DNA from: Bogoriella caseilytica
GTDB lineage: Bacteria > Actinomycetota > Actinomycetes > Actinomycetales > Actinomycetaceae
Length of the DNA: 64,000 bases
Assembly: GCF_003752405.1 (NCBI RefSeq)
Contig: NZ_RKHK01000001.1
Span: 2,604,001 to 2,668,000, forward strand
Reading direction: 5' to 3'
Position numbers and translations under genes: made by a program. The notes under the pieces are model-generated. The model did not search any database and was not told where the DNA came from. It saw only the letters and a program-made list of their open reading frames with translations. Below are positions 45,528 to 53,241 of this stretch, piece by piece (the first letter of the stretch is position 1; the number at the start of each line of letters is the position of its first letter).

Positions 45528-46291
45528 CCGCAGCTGCCACCCGCCGTCCCGCGCGTCCGCGCCCGTCCCGGGTGCTGGAGACGTCTCTCCTGAGCGAGCT
45601 CGGTCAGGGCGGGTTGCTCGCTGGGATGGACGAGGTCGGTCGCGGTGCCCTGGCCGGTCCGGTCAGCGTGGGAGCGGCAGTGGTCTGCGCCAGCACCTCA
45701 CGGATCATGCCGCGGGGCCTGGCGGACTCGAAGCTCCTCACCGCCTCCGCCCGTGAGGAGCTGGTCGCTCCAGTGCGCGCCTGGTGTGTGGCGTCTGCGG
45801 TGGGACACGCCTCTCCCGCGGAGATCGACACTTTCGGCATCATCGCGGCCTTGCGCCTGGCGGGCCTGCGAGCACTCCAGAACCTTGCTGAGCAGGGGGT
45901 GACGCCGCACATCGTGCTGCTCGATGGCCTCCACGACTGGCTGAGTGGCCCGCTCCAGACCGATCTGCTGGCACCAGATCTGCCGGTGGTGGGTGATGGC
46001 CTGGATCCGGCGCCGGCGGTGCGCACCCAGGTCAAAGCGGACACATCCTGCGCGGTGGTCGCTGCCGCCAGTGTGCTCGCCAAGGTCGAGCGCGATCGGC
46101 TGATGGTGGAGCTGGACCAGGAGCAACCGCACTACGGGTGGGCGGGCAACAAGGGCTACTCGGCTCCCGGCCACCTGCTGGCCCTGCGCGAGCGCGGGCC
46201 ATGCGCACACCACCGTCGATCGTGGCGGCTTCCGGGAGTCGCCGAGCCTGCCACGCACCAGACGAACACGGAAGGGATGATGATCGGGTGA
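45524..46291 (+). CDS. rnhB: Ribonuclease HII
   Basis: 255 residues. Removes ribonucleotides from DNA. Active-site acids are in [19 protein letters not shown] (Asp, Glu), [11 protein letters not shown] (Asp) and [20 protein letters not shown] (Asp), and [20 protein letters not shown] is the substrate-binding end. GTG at 45524 overlaps the lepB stop, and the stop overlaps the next gene by four bases, so lepB, rnhB and the DUF2469 gene are translated as a coupled set. The last ~30 residues (after [12 protein letters not shown]) are not conserved. Confidence 0.96.
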   Translation: MTAAATRRPARPRPSRVLETSLLSELGQGGLLAGMDEVGRGALAGPVSVGAAVVCASTSRIMPRGLADSKLLTASAREELVAPVRAWCVASAVGHASPAEIDTFGIIAALRLAGLRALQNLAEQGVTPHIVLLDGLHDWLSGPLQTDLLAPDLPVVGDGLDPAPAVRTQVKADTSCAVVAAASVLAKVERDRLMVELDQEQPHYGWAGNKGYSAPGHLLALRERGPCAHHRRSWRLPGVAEPATHQTNTEGMMIG

Positions 46292-46587
46292 GCACCGAGG
46301 ACCTCGAGAACTACGAGACTGAAGCCGAACTCGCCCTCTACCGCGAGTACCGCGACGTGGTCGGACTGTTCGCCTACGTGGTGGAGACCGAACGCCGCTT
46401 CTACCTGGCCAACAACGTGGACGTGCAGGTCCGCCAGACCGGCGGTGAGGTCTTCTTCGAACTCACCCTCTCCGATGCCTGGGTGTGGGATGTCTACCGC
46501 TCGGCGCGCTTCGTGAAGTCGGTGCGGGTGGTGACCTTCAAGGACATCAACATCGAGGAACTCGCCAAGCGCGAGCTCGATCTGTAG
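46288..46587 (+). CDS. DUF2469 protein
   Basis: 99 residues. A small acidic protein conserved in actinobacteria next to rnhB (Rv2901c in M. tuberculosis): [20 protein letters not shown] at the start, [39 protein letters not shown] and [19 protein letters not shown]. Function unknown. GTG at 46288 overlaps the rnhB stop. No signal peptide or membrane helix, so probably cytoplasmic. Confidence 0.93.
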   Translation: MSTEDLENYETEAELALYREYRDVVGLFAYVVETERRFYLANNVDVQVRQTGGEVFFELTLSDAWVWDVYRSARFVKSVRVVTFKDINIEELAKRELDL

Positions 46588-46638
46588 GTGCTCGGGAGGC
46601 CCCGGAAGGCGGCCTCGCGAGAAAGGATGACTTTGCAT

Positions 46639-46667
46639 GCATCCAAACGGGCACTTCTCGACGAATA
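46639..46667 (+). promoter_or_regulatory. ECF (SigK-like) promoter of the DUF4397-sortase-sigma operon
   Basis: GCATCC (46639-46644), a 17-bp spacer, and CGAATA (46662-46667). This is nearly the promoter reported for mycobacterial SigK, CCATCC-N16/17-CGAATA. The sigma and anti-sigma genes of the matching type end the same operon. Transcription would start near 46674, 30 bp before the DUF4397 start codon. Confidence 0.7.
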
Positions 46668-46705
46668 CCTCATGTCAGCACCATTCACGACACGAGGAGA
46701 AGCTC

Positions 46706-47530
46706 ATGAGCACCACCGCCCGACGCCGCGCCGGGGTAGCCACCGCCACCGGCCTCGCACTCATTGCCATGGCGGCCCCCGCTGCGGCTGAGCAGTCAGA
46801 CCCTGCGGCACTGTCCGTGCTGCACGGAGTCCCTGGCATGACCGTTGATGTCTATGTCGACGGCGAACTCACCCTCGACGACTTCGAGCCCGCCACGCTG
46901 GCCGGCCCGCTGGAGCTACCGGCCGGAACGTACTCGGTCGCCATCACCGCGGCGGACGCCGAAGACGACTCCGACCCGGTGCTCGGTCCGATCGACCTCG
47001 ATCTCGAGGCCGGCGGCAACTACACCGCCGTGGCACACCTCGACGCAGACGGCGAGGCCACCGCGTCGTTCTTCATGAACGACATCAGCGAGGTCGCTGC
47101 CGGTGAGGGACGCTTGACCGTGCGTCACACTGCCGCTGCGCCGGCCGTGGACGTGCTGGCGGGCGACGAGGCCGTCATCATGGACCTGGCCAACGGCTCG
47201 GAGGAGAGCCTGGAGCTCCCCGCCGGTACCGTCTCGGCCTCCGTGGCGGCAGCCGGAACGACCGACCCGGTGATCGGCCCCGCCGACCTCATGGTCGAAG
47301 AAGGAACCCACACCATCGTCTACGCCTGGGGCAGCCTCGAGGACGACAGCCTCGATATCGCCATCCAGACCATTGACTACCTCGGTTCAGCCCCGTCCGG
47401 TGTGCCGACCGGTCTGGTCCCCGTGGAGGAGCCCAGCGGCTTGCCGCTCGCAGCGGTGATCGGCGGTCTCGGTGCCGCTGTTCTCGCCGCCGTCTTCGGT
47501 GGGCGCGCCCTGGTGCGCAACCGCGCCTGA
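46706..47530 (+). CDS. Secreted/surface DUF4397 protein
   Basis: 274 residues. Signal peptide (ATGLALIAMAAPAAAEQ), then two beta-rich DUF4397 repeats: ALSVLHGVPGMTVDVYVDGE ... LELPAGTYSVAITAADAE, and GRLTVRHTAAAPAVDVLAGD ... LELPAGTVSASVAAAGTTDP. A Pro/Gly segment (PTGLVPVEEPSG) leads to a C-terminal membrane helix and a basic end (ALVRNRA). The tail has the shape of a sortase signal, but no LPxTG is seen; PTGLV or EEPSG are not standard. ATG at 46706 follows GAGGAG. It precedes the sortase gene by seven bases, so it is the obvious partner. Confidence 0.88.
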   Translation: MSTTARRRAGVATATGLALIAMAAPAAAEQSDPAALSVLHGVPGMTVDVYVDGELTLDDFEPATLAGPLELPAGTYSVAITAADAEDDSDPVLGPIDLDLEAGGNYTAVAHLDADGEATASFFMNDISEVAAGEGRLTVRHTAAAPAVDVLAGDEAVIMDLANGSEESLELPAGTVSASVAAAGTTDPVIGPADLMVEEGTHTIVYAWGSLEDDSLDIAIQTIDYLGSAPSGVPTGLVPVEEPSGLPLAAVIGGLGAAVLAAVFGGRALVRNRA

Positions 47531-47537
47531 GGCGTTC

Positions 47538-48260
47538 ATGAGACGACTCATCGGAACAGTGGTCGCACTGCTGGTGATCACTGGCTGCACGTCCACCGAT
47601 GAGGCTGACGGCGTCGGTTCGGCGGCGGGGGTTCCTCCCGTCGCCGAACCGACGGCGGACGCACCTCGCGAGGTTCCTTCCCGCGGCGACGCACCGGACG
47701 AGTCCGGGGCGGCTGCCCAGGAAGACGATGTGACCCCGCCCCGCACCAGCACCATCGCGCGAGACATTCCCATCACGTCCGCAGCCGAGCTACCCGTTCC
47801 GCGCGAGCAGAGCGCACCGGTCCGCGTGGAGGTGCCGGCCCTCGACGCTGATCTGCCCATCGACCCGGTGGGTGTGGAAGCTGACGGCGAGATGGAGATT
47901 CCCGAGGATGCCGCTCGTGCCGGCTGGTACCGATTTGGCCCCACGGCGGGAGCGGACAGCGGCACCGTGGTGCTCGCGGCACACGCAGGATCGAACATCA
48001 CGCCCCTCGGACCGCTCCGCAACCTCATCGATCTGGAACCCGGCGACCTGATTGAGGTCACGCGCGAGGACGGAGCCAGCCTGACCTATGTGGTCGAGTC
48101 ATCTGAGATGATCCCCAAGGCCACGATCGACCTGAGCGAGCACTTCCGCCGCGAGGGTGACCACCGGCTCGTTCTCTTCACGTGCGACGGAGAATGGCAG
48201 GACGATGTGCTCAGTTACACCGATAACGCCGTTGTGACGGCTACGCTGGCCACCTCGTAG
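47538..48260 (+). CDS. Class F-like sortase with a lipoprotein signal
   Basis: 240 residues. The N-terminus MRRLIGTVVALLVITGC has a lipobox (VITGC, Cys17), then a long acidic Ala/Pro linker (to about 85), then the sortase barrel: PVRVEVPALDADLPIDPVGV, GWYRFGPTAGADSGTVVLAA, HAGSN with the catalytic His, and LVLFTCDGEW with the catalytic Cys. No Arg or Lys lies after the Cys (the end is YTDNAVVTATLATS), although sortases normally use an Arg there. Activity is therefore uncertain. Ends 26 bases before the sigma gene. Confidence 0.85.
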   Translation: MRRLIGTVVALLVITGCTSTDEADGVGSAAGVPPVAEPTADAPREVPSRGDAPDESGAAAQEDDVTPPRTSTIARDIPITSAAELPVPREQSAPVRVEVPALDADLPIDPVGVEADGEMEIPEDAARAGWYRFGPTAGADSGTVVLAAHAGSNITPLGPLRNLIDLEPGDLIEVTREDGASLTYVVESSEMIPKATIDLSEHFRREGDHRLVLFTCDGEWQDDVLSYTDNAVVTATLATS

Positions 48261-48286
48261 GTCGCAGCGCAGCGCTAGAGGTTGGG

Positions 48287-48820
48287 ATGATCGATACAGA
48301 CAGTGCGGACTTCCGCGATGGCGCGCCCGAAGCCATGCGGTCGGTCTACGAGTCGCACTCGTCCATGGTGTACGCCCTGGCCCTGCGGTCGCTGCGTAAT
48401 GCCGCTGACGCGGAAGATGTCACCCAACAGGTTTTTGTCAAGGCGTGGCGATCCCGGGATCGCTTCGACCCCGAGCGCGCTCCGATGGCAGCCTGGCTCA
48501 TCGGCATCACCCGGCATACCATCGCTGACGTCCATCGGGGGCGGTACGGCGCCTCCCAGGTCGACCTTGACCATGCGGCCGAGGTCGCCGAACCCGACCG
48601 CAGCGAGGAGATCGTCGACCAGGTGGTGGTTGCCCAAGCCTTGGCCGATCTCGGCCCGCCACAGCAAGACGTCCTCGAGTTGGCGTTCTACGGACGATTG
48701 ACCCATGCCGAGATCGCCGCCAAGACGGGGCTTCCGCTCGGCACAGTGAAGTCCCACATCACCCGCGGCCTCAAGCGCCTGCGCACTCGGATGGAGGGAA
48801 GCCATGCGTCACATCGATGA
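48287..48820 (+). CDS. ECF RNA polymerase sigma factor (SigK-like by context)
   Basis: 177 residues. Region 2 spans about 18-85 (VYESHSSMVYALALRSLRNA, EDVTQQVFVKAWRSRDRFDP, AWLIGITRHTIADVHRGR) and region 4 about 115-170 (QALADLGPPQQDVLELAFYG, LTHAEIAAKTGLPLGTVKSH, ITRGLKRLRTRM). The domain order without region 3 defines an ECF factor. An RskA-like anti-sigma gene overlaps its end by 17 bases, and a SigK-like promoter lies in front of the operon. It should direct the operon's own transcription once released. Confidence 0.93.
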   Translation: MIDTDSADFRDGAPEAMRSVYESHSSMVYALALRSLRNAADAEDVTQQVFVKAWRSRDRFDPERAPMAAWLIGITRHTIADVHRGRYGASQVDLDHAAEVAEPDRSEEIVDQVVVAQALADLGPPQQDVLELAFYGRLTHAEIAAKTGLPLGTVKSHITRGLKRLRTRMEGSHASHR

Positions 48821-49538
48821 CGACCCCCTCGCCTTGATAGCGCTCGGAGAACTCCACCCGGATGCCGACCAGGCGCAGCATCTGCTCGAGTGTGGCCGGT
48901 GCCGCGACGAGGTCGACGGCCTCCGCGCGGTGGTGACCGCGGCCCGCAGCGGTGGGCCGCTGGAGGCGCCGCCGGAGCACGTGTGGGAGCGTGTTCTCGC
49001 CGAGATCTCGCCGCCGCCCAGCACGGGTGAGCGGCCCGAGGCCGGCGCGTCCCGCGAACGCCGTCGCCCCAACTCCCGTCCGGCCGGACGGCGCGAGACC
49101 CCGCGCCGTCGCAGTCGCCTGGTGCATGTCACCTGGCTCGCCGCGGGTCTGGTGGCCGGCGTTGCCGGAACGCTGGTCATCGGTCAGCTGCAGGAGACCG
49201 AGGTGCCGGAGACGACGGTGGCGACCGCTGACCTTGACCCCCTACCGGGATGGGAGGAGGCCGGCCAGGCTCGCGTGCAGGAAGTCGATGGACGTTTGCT
49301 GTTGCACGTGGAGGTCACCGGCGAGGTCCCGGACGGCTACCGCGAGGTCTGGCTCCTCGATGAGGAGGTCTCGCAGCTGGTGAGCGTGGGCATGCTGGTC
49401 GGTGAGGAAGGCACCTTCGATCTCCCCGACGGTCTGGACCTGGCGGAACTCGCCGTGGTCGATGTCTCCCATGAACCCTTCGACGGCGATCCGAACCACT
49501 CCGGTGAGAGCATCGTCCGCGGCCAGCTGGAGGGCTGA
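48804..49538 (+). CDS. Membrane anti-sigma factor, RskA-like with zinc finger
   Basis: 244 residues. The cytoplasmic N-terminus has the ZAS zinc-binding pattern HLLECGRCRDEV (H-x3-C-x2-C), which clamps the sigma factor. A basic region (SRERRRPNSRPAGRRETPRR) precedes one membrane helix at about 110-130 (WLAAGLVAGVAGTLVIG). The extracytoplasmic part matches the RskA C-terminal domain (GWEEAGQARVQEVDGRLLLH, DGYREVWLLDEEVSQLVSVG, VDVSHEPFDGDPNHSGESIV). Release of the sigma factor would need regulated proteolysis (site-1 and Rip-type site-2 proteases, not in this window). Confidence 0.92.
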   Translation: MRHIDDDPLALIALGELHPDADQAQHLLECGRCRDEVDGLRAVVTAARSGGPLEAPPEHVWERVLAEISPPPSTGERPEAGASRERRRPNSRPAGRRETPRRRSRLVHVTWLAAGLVAGVAGTLVIGQLQETEVPETTVATADLDPLPGWEEAGQARVQEVDGRLLLHVEVTGEVPDGYREVWLLDEEVSQLVSVGMLVGEEGTFDLPDGLDLAELAVVDVSHEPFDGDPNHSGESIVRGQLEG

Positions 49539-49683
49539 GCCCGTTCGCGGTGCCGCGGTGTTCCTTCGACGCCGCGGCTGAGTCCACAAGCCGGAGCGCG
49601 GCTGCACTCTCCTCCCCAGGGCGGGGCGAGGGCCGAGCGGCTGAGGCCCCGCCGCCGCCACAGTCGGCGGTGGAGGTGGTGGC

Positions 49684-50046
49684 ATGCGTGCCAAGGATGC
49701 CGTGGGACGACACGGCGAGAGTATTGCCGTCCGGCAGCTAACGGAGCAGGGCTGGACGGTCCTGGACCGCAACTGGCGGTGCTCGCTCGGCGAGATCGAC
49801 ATCGTGGCCCGGGCGCCGGAGGGCGAACTGGTGATCATCGAGGTCAAAACTCGGCGAAGTGACGCCTTCGGGCACCCCAGTGAGGCGATCACCCGGGCCA
49901 AGCTGACCCGTCTCCGCGTGCTGACCTGGGCATGGCTCGAGGCCCATCCCCAGCCGGGTCCCGTGCGCATCGATGTCATGGCGGTGCTCGTTCCGCCTTC
50001 CGGGTCGGTCCGCATCGACCACCTCACCGGGGTGGGGGAGCGATGA
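49684..50046 (+). CDS. yraN: UPF0102 protein YraN
   Basis: 120 residues. A restriction-endonuclease-like fold: GRHGESIAVRQLTEQGWTVL, NWRCSLGEIDIVARAPEGEL with Glu and Asp, and VIIEVKTRRSDAFGHPSEAI with the Glu-x-Lys. YraN homologues lie beside comM and dprA in many bacteria, and a role in DNA processing is assumed, not proven. ATG at 49684 follows GGAGGTGG. It overlaps comM by four bases. Confidence 0.94.
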   Translation: MRAKDAVGRHGESIAVRQLTEQGWTVLDRNWRCSLGEIDIVARAPEGELVIIEVKTRRSDAFGHPSEAITRAKLTRLRVLTWAWLEAHPQPGPVRIDVMAVLVPPSGSVRIDHLTGVGER

Positions 50047-51572
50047 GCCTCGGCCGGACCTGGACCGTCACCCTGACCGGGCTCGAGGGGCGGGTGATCG
50101 AGGTCGAGGCCCACATGAGCCAAGGGCTGCCCGCCTTCGCGGTGGTCGGCTTGCCGGATGCGGCCGTGAACGAAGCCCGTGAGCGCGTGCGGGCGGCCGT
50201 GCACTCCTCGGGCGTCACCTGGCCGCCACGGCGCACCACCGTCAATCTCTCACCGGCCTCGGTGCGCAAAACGGGCACGGGCCTGGATCTCGCGGTGGCA
50301 GTCGCCGTGCTCACTGCGGCCGGCCTGCCGGACCGGGAACGTGCAGGCCGGGCGGTGCACCTGGGCGAGCTGGGCCTCGATGGCTCCCTGCGTCCTATCG
50401 CTGGCGTGCTCCCAGCCGTTGCCGCGGCAGTGGCCGCCGGCCGGTGCGAGGTGGTGGTCCCGGAGGCCAATGCTGAGGAGGCGCGGCTGGTTCCCGGTGC
50501 CGAGGTCCGCGCCGTGAGGCACCTGGGGGAGTTGGTGCGCAGCTATGGCGGTGAGGCACACGTGCCTGAAGCCGCAAGCAGCGTGCTCACCGCACCACCG
50601 CCGCCGCCCCGGCGCGCCGAGACTGACCTCGCCGATGTGCGCGGACAGGATGAGGCTCGCTTTGCCCTCGAGGTGGCCGCTGCGGGTGGTCATCACCTCT
50701 CTCTGCTCGGACCACCGGGCACGGGAAAGTCGATGCTCGCAGCGCGGCTACCGGGCTTGCTCCCCGATCTGAGCGAGTCCGAAGCGGTGGAGGTCTCGAC
50801 CGTCCACTCGATCGCCGGCACGCTCCGGCCGCAGCACGGCCTGATGCGCCGCCCTCCCTTCGAGTCTCCGCACCACACCGCCACTGAGCCGGCCATTGTC
50901 GGCGGCGGCTCCGGGCTGCCCCGGCCCGGCGTCATCAGCCGCGCGCATCGCGGAGTGCTCCTCCTGGACGAAGCACCCGAGTTCAAGCCCACAGTGCTGG
51001 AGTGTCTGCGCCAGCCGCTGGAGAACGGCGAGCTGATCCTCGAACGGTCCGGCGGCCAGGCCAGATACCCTGCGCGATTCCAGCTGGTGATGACCGCGAA
51101 TCCCTGCCCCTGCGGGCTCGCCGCAGGCAAGGGGGACCGTTGCACGTGCAGCCCGAATGAACGCCGCCGCTACATGCGGCGGCTCTCCGGGCCCTTGCGT
51201 GATCGAGTGGACATCCACGTCCAGGTCCCGCCACTGACGCGTGCCTCGCTCGCGCTGTCCGAGGAGCCGGAGCCGAGCGTGGCCGTCGCGGCCCGGGTGG
51301 CGCGGGCACGGGAGCGCCAGCGCCGGCGCCTTGCCGGCACGCCGTGGAGCACGAACGCCGAGGTCCCAGGTGAATGGCTGCGTTCGTCCGATCGCGGACT
51401 GCCGAACGACATCAGAACGGTGCTGTCTCGGGCCCTCGAGCGGGGAGCCTTGAGTCAGCGCGGCCTGGACCGCGTGCTGCGTGTGTCGTGGACGCTCGCG
51501 GACCTGGCCGGCAAGGACCATCCGACGATCGACGAAGCCGGCACCGCGCTGGCGCTTCGGGGGAGCGCATGA
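50043..51572 (+). CDS. comM: YifB/ComM family Mg-chelatase-like AAA ATPase
   Basis: 509 residues. The N-terminal Lon-like domain starts LGRTWTVTLTGLEGRVIEVE and has VGLPDAAVNEARERVRAAV. The AAA core follows with LLGPPGTGKSMLAARLPGLL (Walker A), LLLDEAPEFKPTVLECLRQP (Walker B), VMTANPCPCGLAAGKGDRCT, a Cys-rich segment typical of the family, and RISGPL-type RRLSGPLRDRVDIHVQVPPL. ComM is a helicase for branch migration in natural transformation in proteobacteria; in actinobacteria the role is unclear. ATGA overlaps join it to yraN and dprA. Confidence 0.95.
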   Translation: MSLGRTWTVTLTGLEGRVIEVEAHMSQGLPAFAVVGLPDAAVNEARERVRAAVHSSGVTWPPRRTTVNLSPASVRKTGTGLDLAVAVAVLTAAGLPDRERAGRAVHLGELGLDGSLRPIAGVLPAVAAAVAAGRCEVVVPEANAEEARLVPGAEVRAVRHLGELVRSYGGEAHVPEAASSVLTAPPPPPRRAETDLADVRGQDEARFALEVAAAGGHHLSLLGPPGTGKSMLAARLPGLLPDLSESEAVEVSTVHSIAGTLRPQHGLMRRPPFESPHHTATEPAIVGGGSGLPRPGVISRAHRGVLLLDEAPEFKPTVLECLRQPLENGELILERSGGQARYPARFQLVMTANPCPCGLAAGKGDRCTCSPNERRRYMRRLSGPLRDRVDIHVQVPPLTRASLALSEEPEPSVAVAARVARARERQRRRLAGTPWSTNAEVPGEWLRSSDRGLPNDIRTVLSRALERGALSQRGLDRVLRVSWTLADLAGKDHPTIDEAGTALALRGSA

Positions 51573-52696
51573 CTGACCAGCCCATGAGCGAGCAGGAGCG
51601 CCTCGCGGCCGCCAGCTGGAGCCTGCTCGTCGAACACCCAGACCCCGTGGCCGGTGCGCTCGTGGCCCAACTCGGCCCGGCCGAGGCCTTGGACTGGGTC
51701 CAGCACGTGCTGGACGGGCGGATCGACGCCGGCCATCCCCGGTGGCGCCAAGCCGTCGACCGCTGGGCGCCACGCCTGGAGACTCTCGAGATCCGACGCC
51801 AGCTGGAAGTGCTGCAGCGGCTCGGCGGTGAGCTCGTGGTGCCGGGTGACACGCAGTGGCCCACCGCCCTGGACGACCTTGGCTTCGAGGCACCTCATGC
51901 CTTGTGGGTGCGCGGCCGCCTCTCTCGGGCGCCGGGCCTGGCCGTGGTGGGGGCGCGCAGCGCGACCAGCTACGGACAACGGCAAGCAGCCGATCTGGCG
52001 GCCGGGGCGGCCGAGAGAGGGCTGGCAGTCGTCTCCGGTGGTGCCTACGGCATCGATGCCGCGGCCCATCGCGGTGCCCTCGCCGTCGATGGCGACACAG
52101 TGGCGGTACTGGCCGGTGGCCCCGACCGGCTCTATCCAGCCGGCAACACTCGCCTCCTGGAACAGATCATCGACACCGGCGCGGTGATCTCGGAGTACCC
52201 GCCTGGAGCCGCGCCGACCAAGCATCGATTCCTCGCCAGGAACCGGCTCATCGCCGCCCTGGGGCTGGCGACCGTGGTGGTCGAGGCGGCCTGGCGCTCC
52301 GGAGCACTGTCGACCGCCGCTCATGCAGCAGGGTTGTCGCGCCCCGTAGGAGCGGTGCCCGGGCCGGTGACCTCCGCGGCCTCGGCCGGGTGCCATCGCC
52401 TCATGCGAGAACAGCACGCTGTGTGCGTGACCGATGCGGCAGAAGCGGTGGAACTGTGCGGTCCGATCAGTGCGAGCGCACCTCGGGAGCCCGATAGTCC
52501 GCCCTCGCTGCTCGACGGCCTGGCGCCACTGGAATCGCGGGTGCTCGATGCGATGCCGGCGCGTGGCGCGGCCGATACCGCCAACCTGGCGCGAGTCGCG
52601 GGAGTGGCGCCGGCAGAAGTGCGATCGGCGCTTGGCCGGCTCGAGCTTGCCGAACGCGTCGAGCGCCACGGCTCTCAGTGGCGTCGAGCGCGCTGA
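51569..52696 (+). CDS. dprA: DNA processing protein DprA
   Basis: 375 residues. Protects incoming single-stranded DNA and loads RecA. An N-terminal helical domain is followed by the Rossmann-like core: LAVVGARSATSYGQRQAADL, AVVSGGAYGIDAAAHRGALA, VAVLAGGPDRLYPAGNTRLL, ISEYPPGAAPTKHRFLARNR and LIAALGLATVVVEAAWRSGA. The C-terminal winged helix is LDGLAPLESRVLDAMPARGA ... RVAGVAPAEVRSALGRLELA. It starts with ATGA over the comM stop. After its TGA the same frame stays open for another 150 codons and encodes part of an unrelated family (next entry). Confidence 0.95.
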   Translation: MTDQPMSEQERLAAASWSLLVEHPDPVAGALVAQLGPAEALDWVQHVLDGRIDAGHPRWRQAVDRWAPRLETLEIRRQLEVLQRLGGELVVPGDTQWPTALDDLGFEAPHALWVRGRLSRAPGLAVVGARSATSYGQRQAADLAAGAAERGLAVVSGGAYGIDAAAHRGALAVDGDTVAVLAGGPDRLYPAGNTRLLEQIIDTGAVISEYPPGAAPTKHRFLARNRLIAALGLATVVVEAAWRSGALSTAAHAAGLSRPVGAVPGPVTSAASAGCHRLMREQHAVCVTDAAEAVELCGPISASAPREPDSPPSLLDGLAPLESRVLDAMPARGAADTANLARVAGVAPAEVRSALGRLELAERVERHGSQWRRAR

Positions 52697-52699
52697 GTA

Positions 52700-53149
52700 G
52701 GCGTATGGGCCGAGGATGTCGCAGGGCACGGACCGGCGACGACGGAAGTCCCCGCCCGGTGGGCTGGACCGCCCACAGGACAGGCCCGTGCGGCTGCCAC
52801 GCGGGCAGGTACGCGCGTCCGGGAGATTGGCGGCGGCCAGTACATCGCTGCAACGGCCTCTCGGCCCTCGACTCGTGCATCCGAGGTGCATGCCCTGCCC
52901 AGCTTCGAGGAGTTCTACATCGGATACGCCGACCGCTCGCGAGTAGCCCCGGCGGAGATTCGCACCATTATCGGCCCGGCGAAGAACGGCATGGTCGTGC
53001 CGATCCTGATCCGTGATGGCGAGATCATCGGCCGCTGGCGGCCCCCTGCCCCGGCGCAGCGCAGCACAGCGGGCCCGGAGGTCGAGCTCTTCACCCCAGC
53101 CGATGTCTCCGCGGCGCTCGCTCGCAGCATGGCGGCCATCCGGGGCTGA
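52700..53149 (+). pseudogene. C-terminal fragment of an AlkZ-like winged-helix DNA glycosylase family protein
   Basis: Immediately after the dprA stop codon, in the same frame, about 150 codons read as the last third of the HTH_42/AlkZ-like family: a divergent middle region (VWAEDVAGHGPATTEVPARW, then REIGGGQYIAATA), followed by the well-kept end VHALPSFEEFYIGYADRSRV, APAEIRTIIGPAKNGMVVPI, LIRDGEIIGRWRP. Full members have about 350-400 residues with the catalytic part at the N-terminus, which is missing. A GTG at 52886 could start an 87-residue product, but without a good ribosome site. It is best seen as a decaying remnant. Confidence 0.7.
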
Positions 53150-53241
53150 CCTGCGAGCGGGATCGGGCCCGCCTGCTGGTCCGCCGCGCCGGCCGGGCGT
53201 GGCGTGACGTGGCATAGCTGCCCGCGTCATAGCGTGACGGC

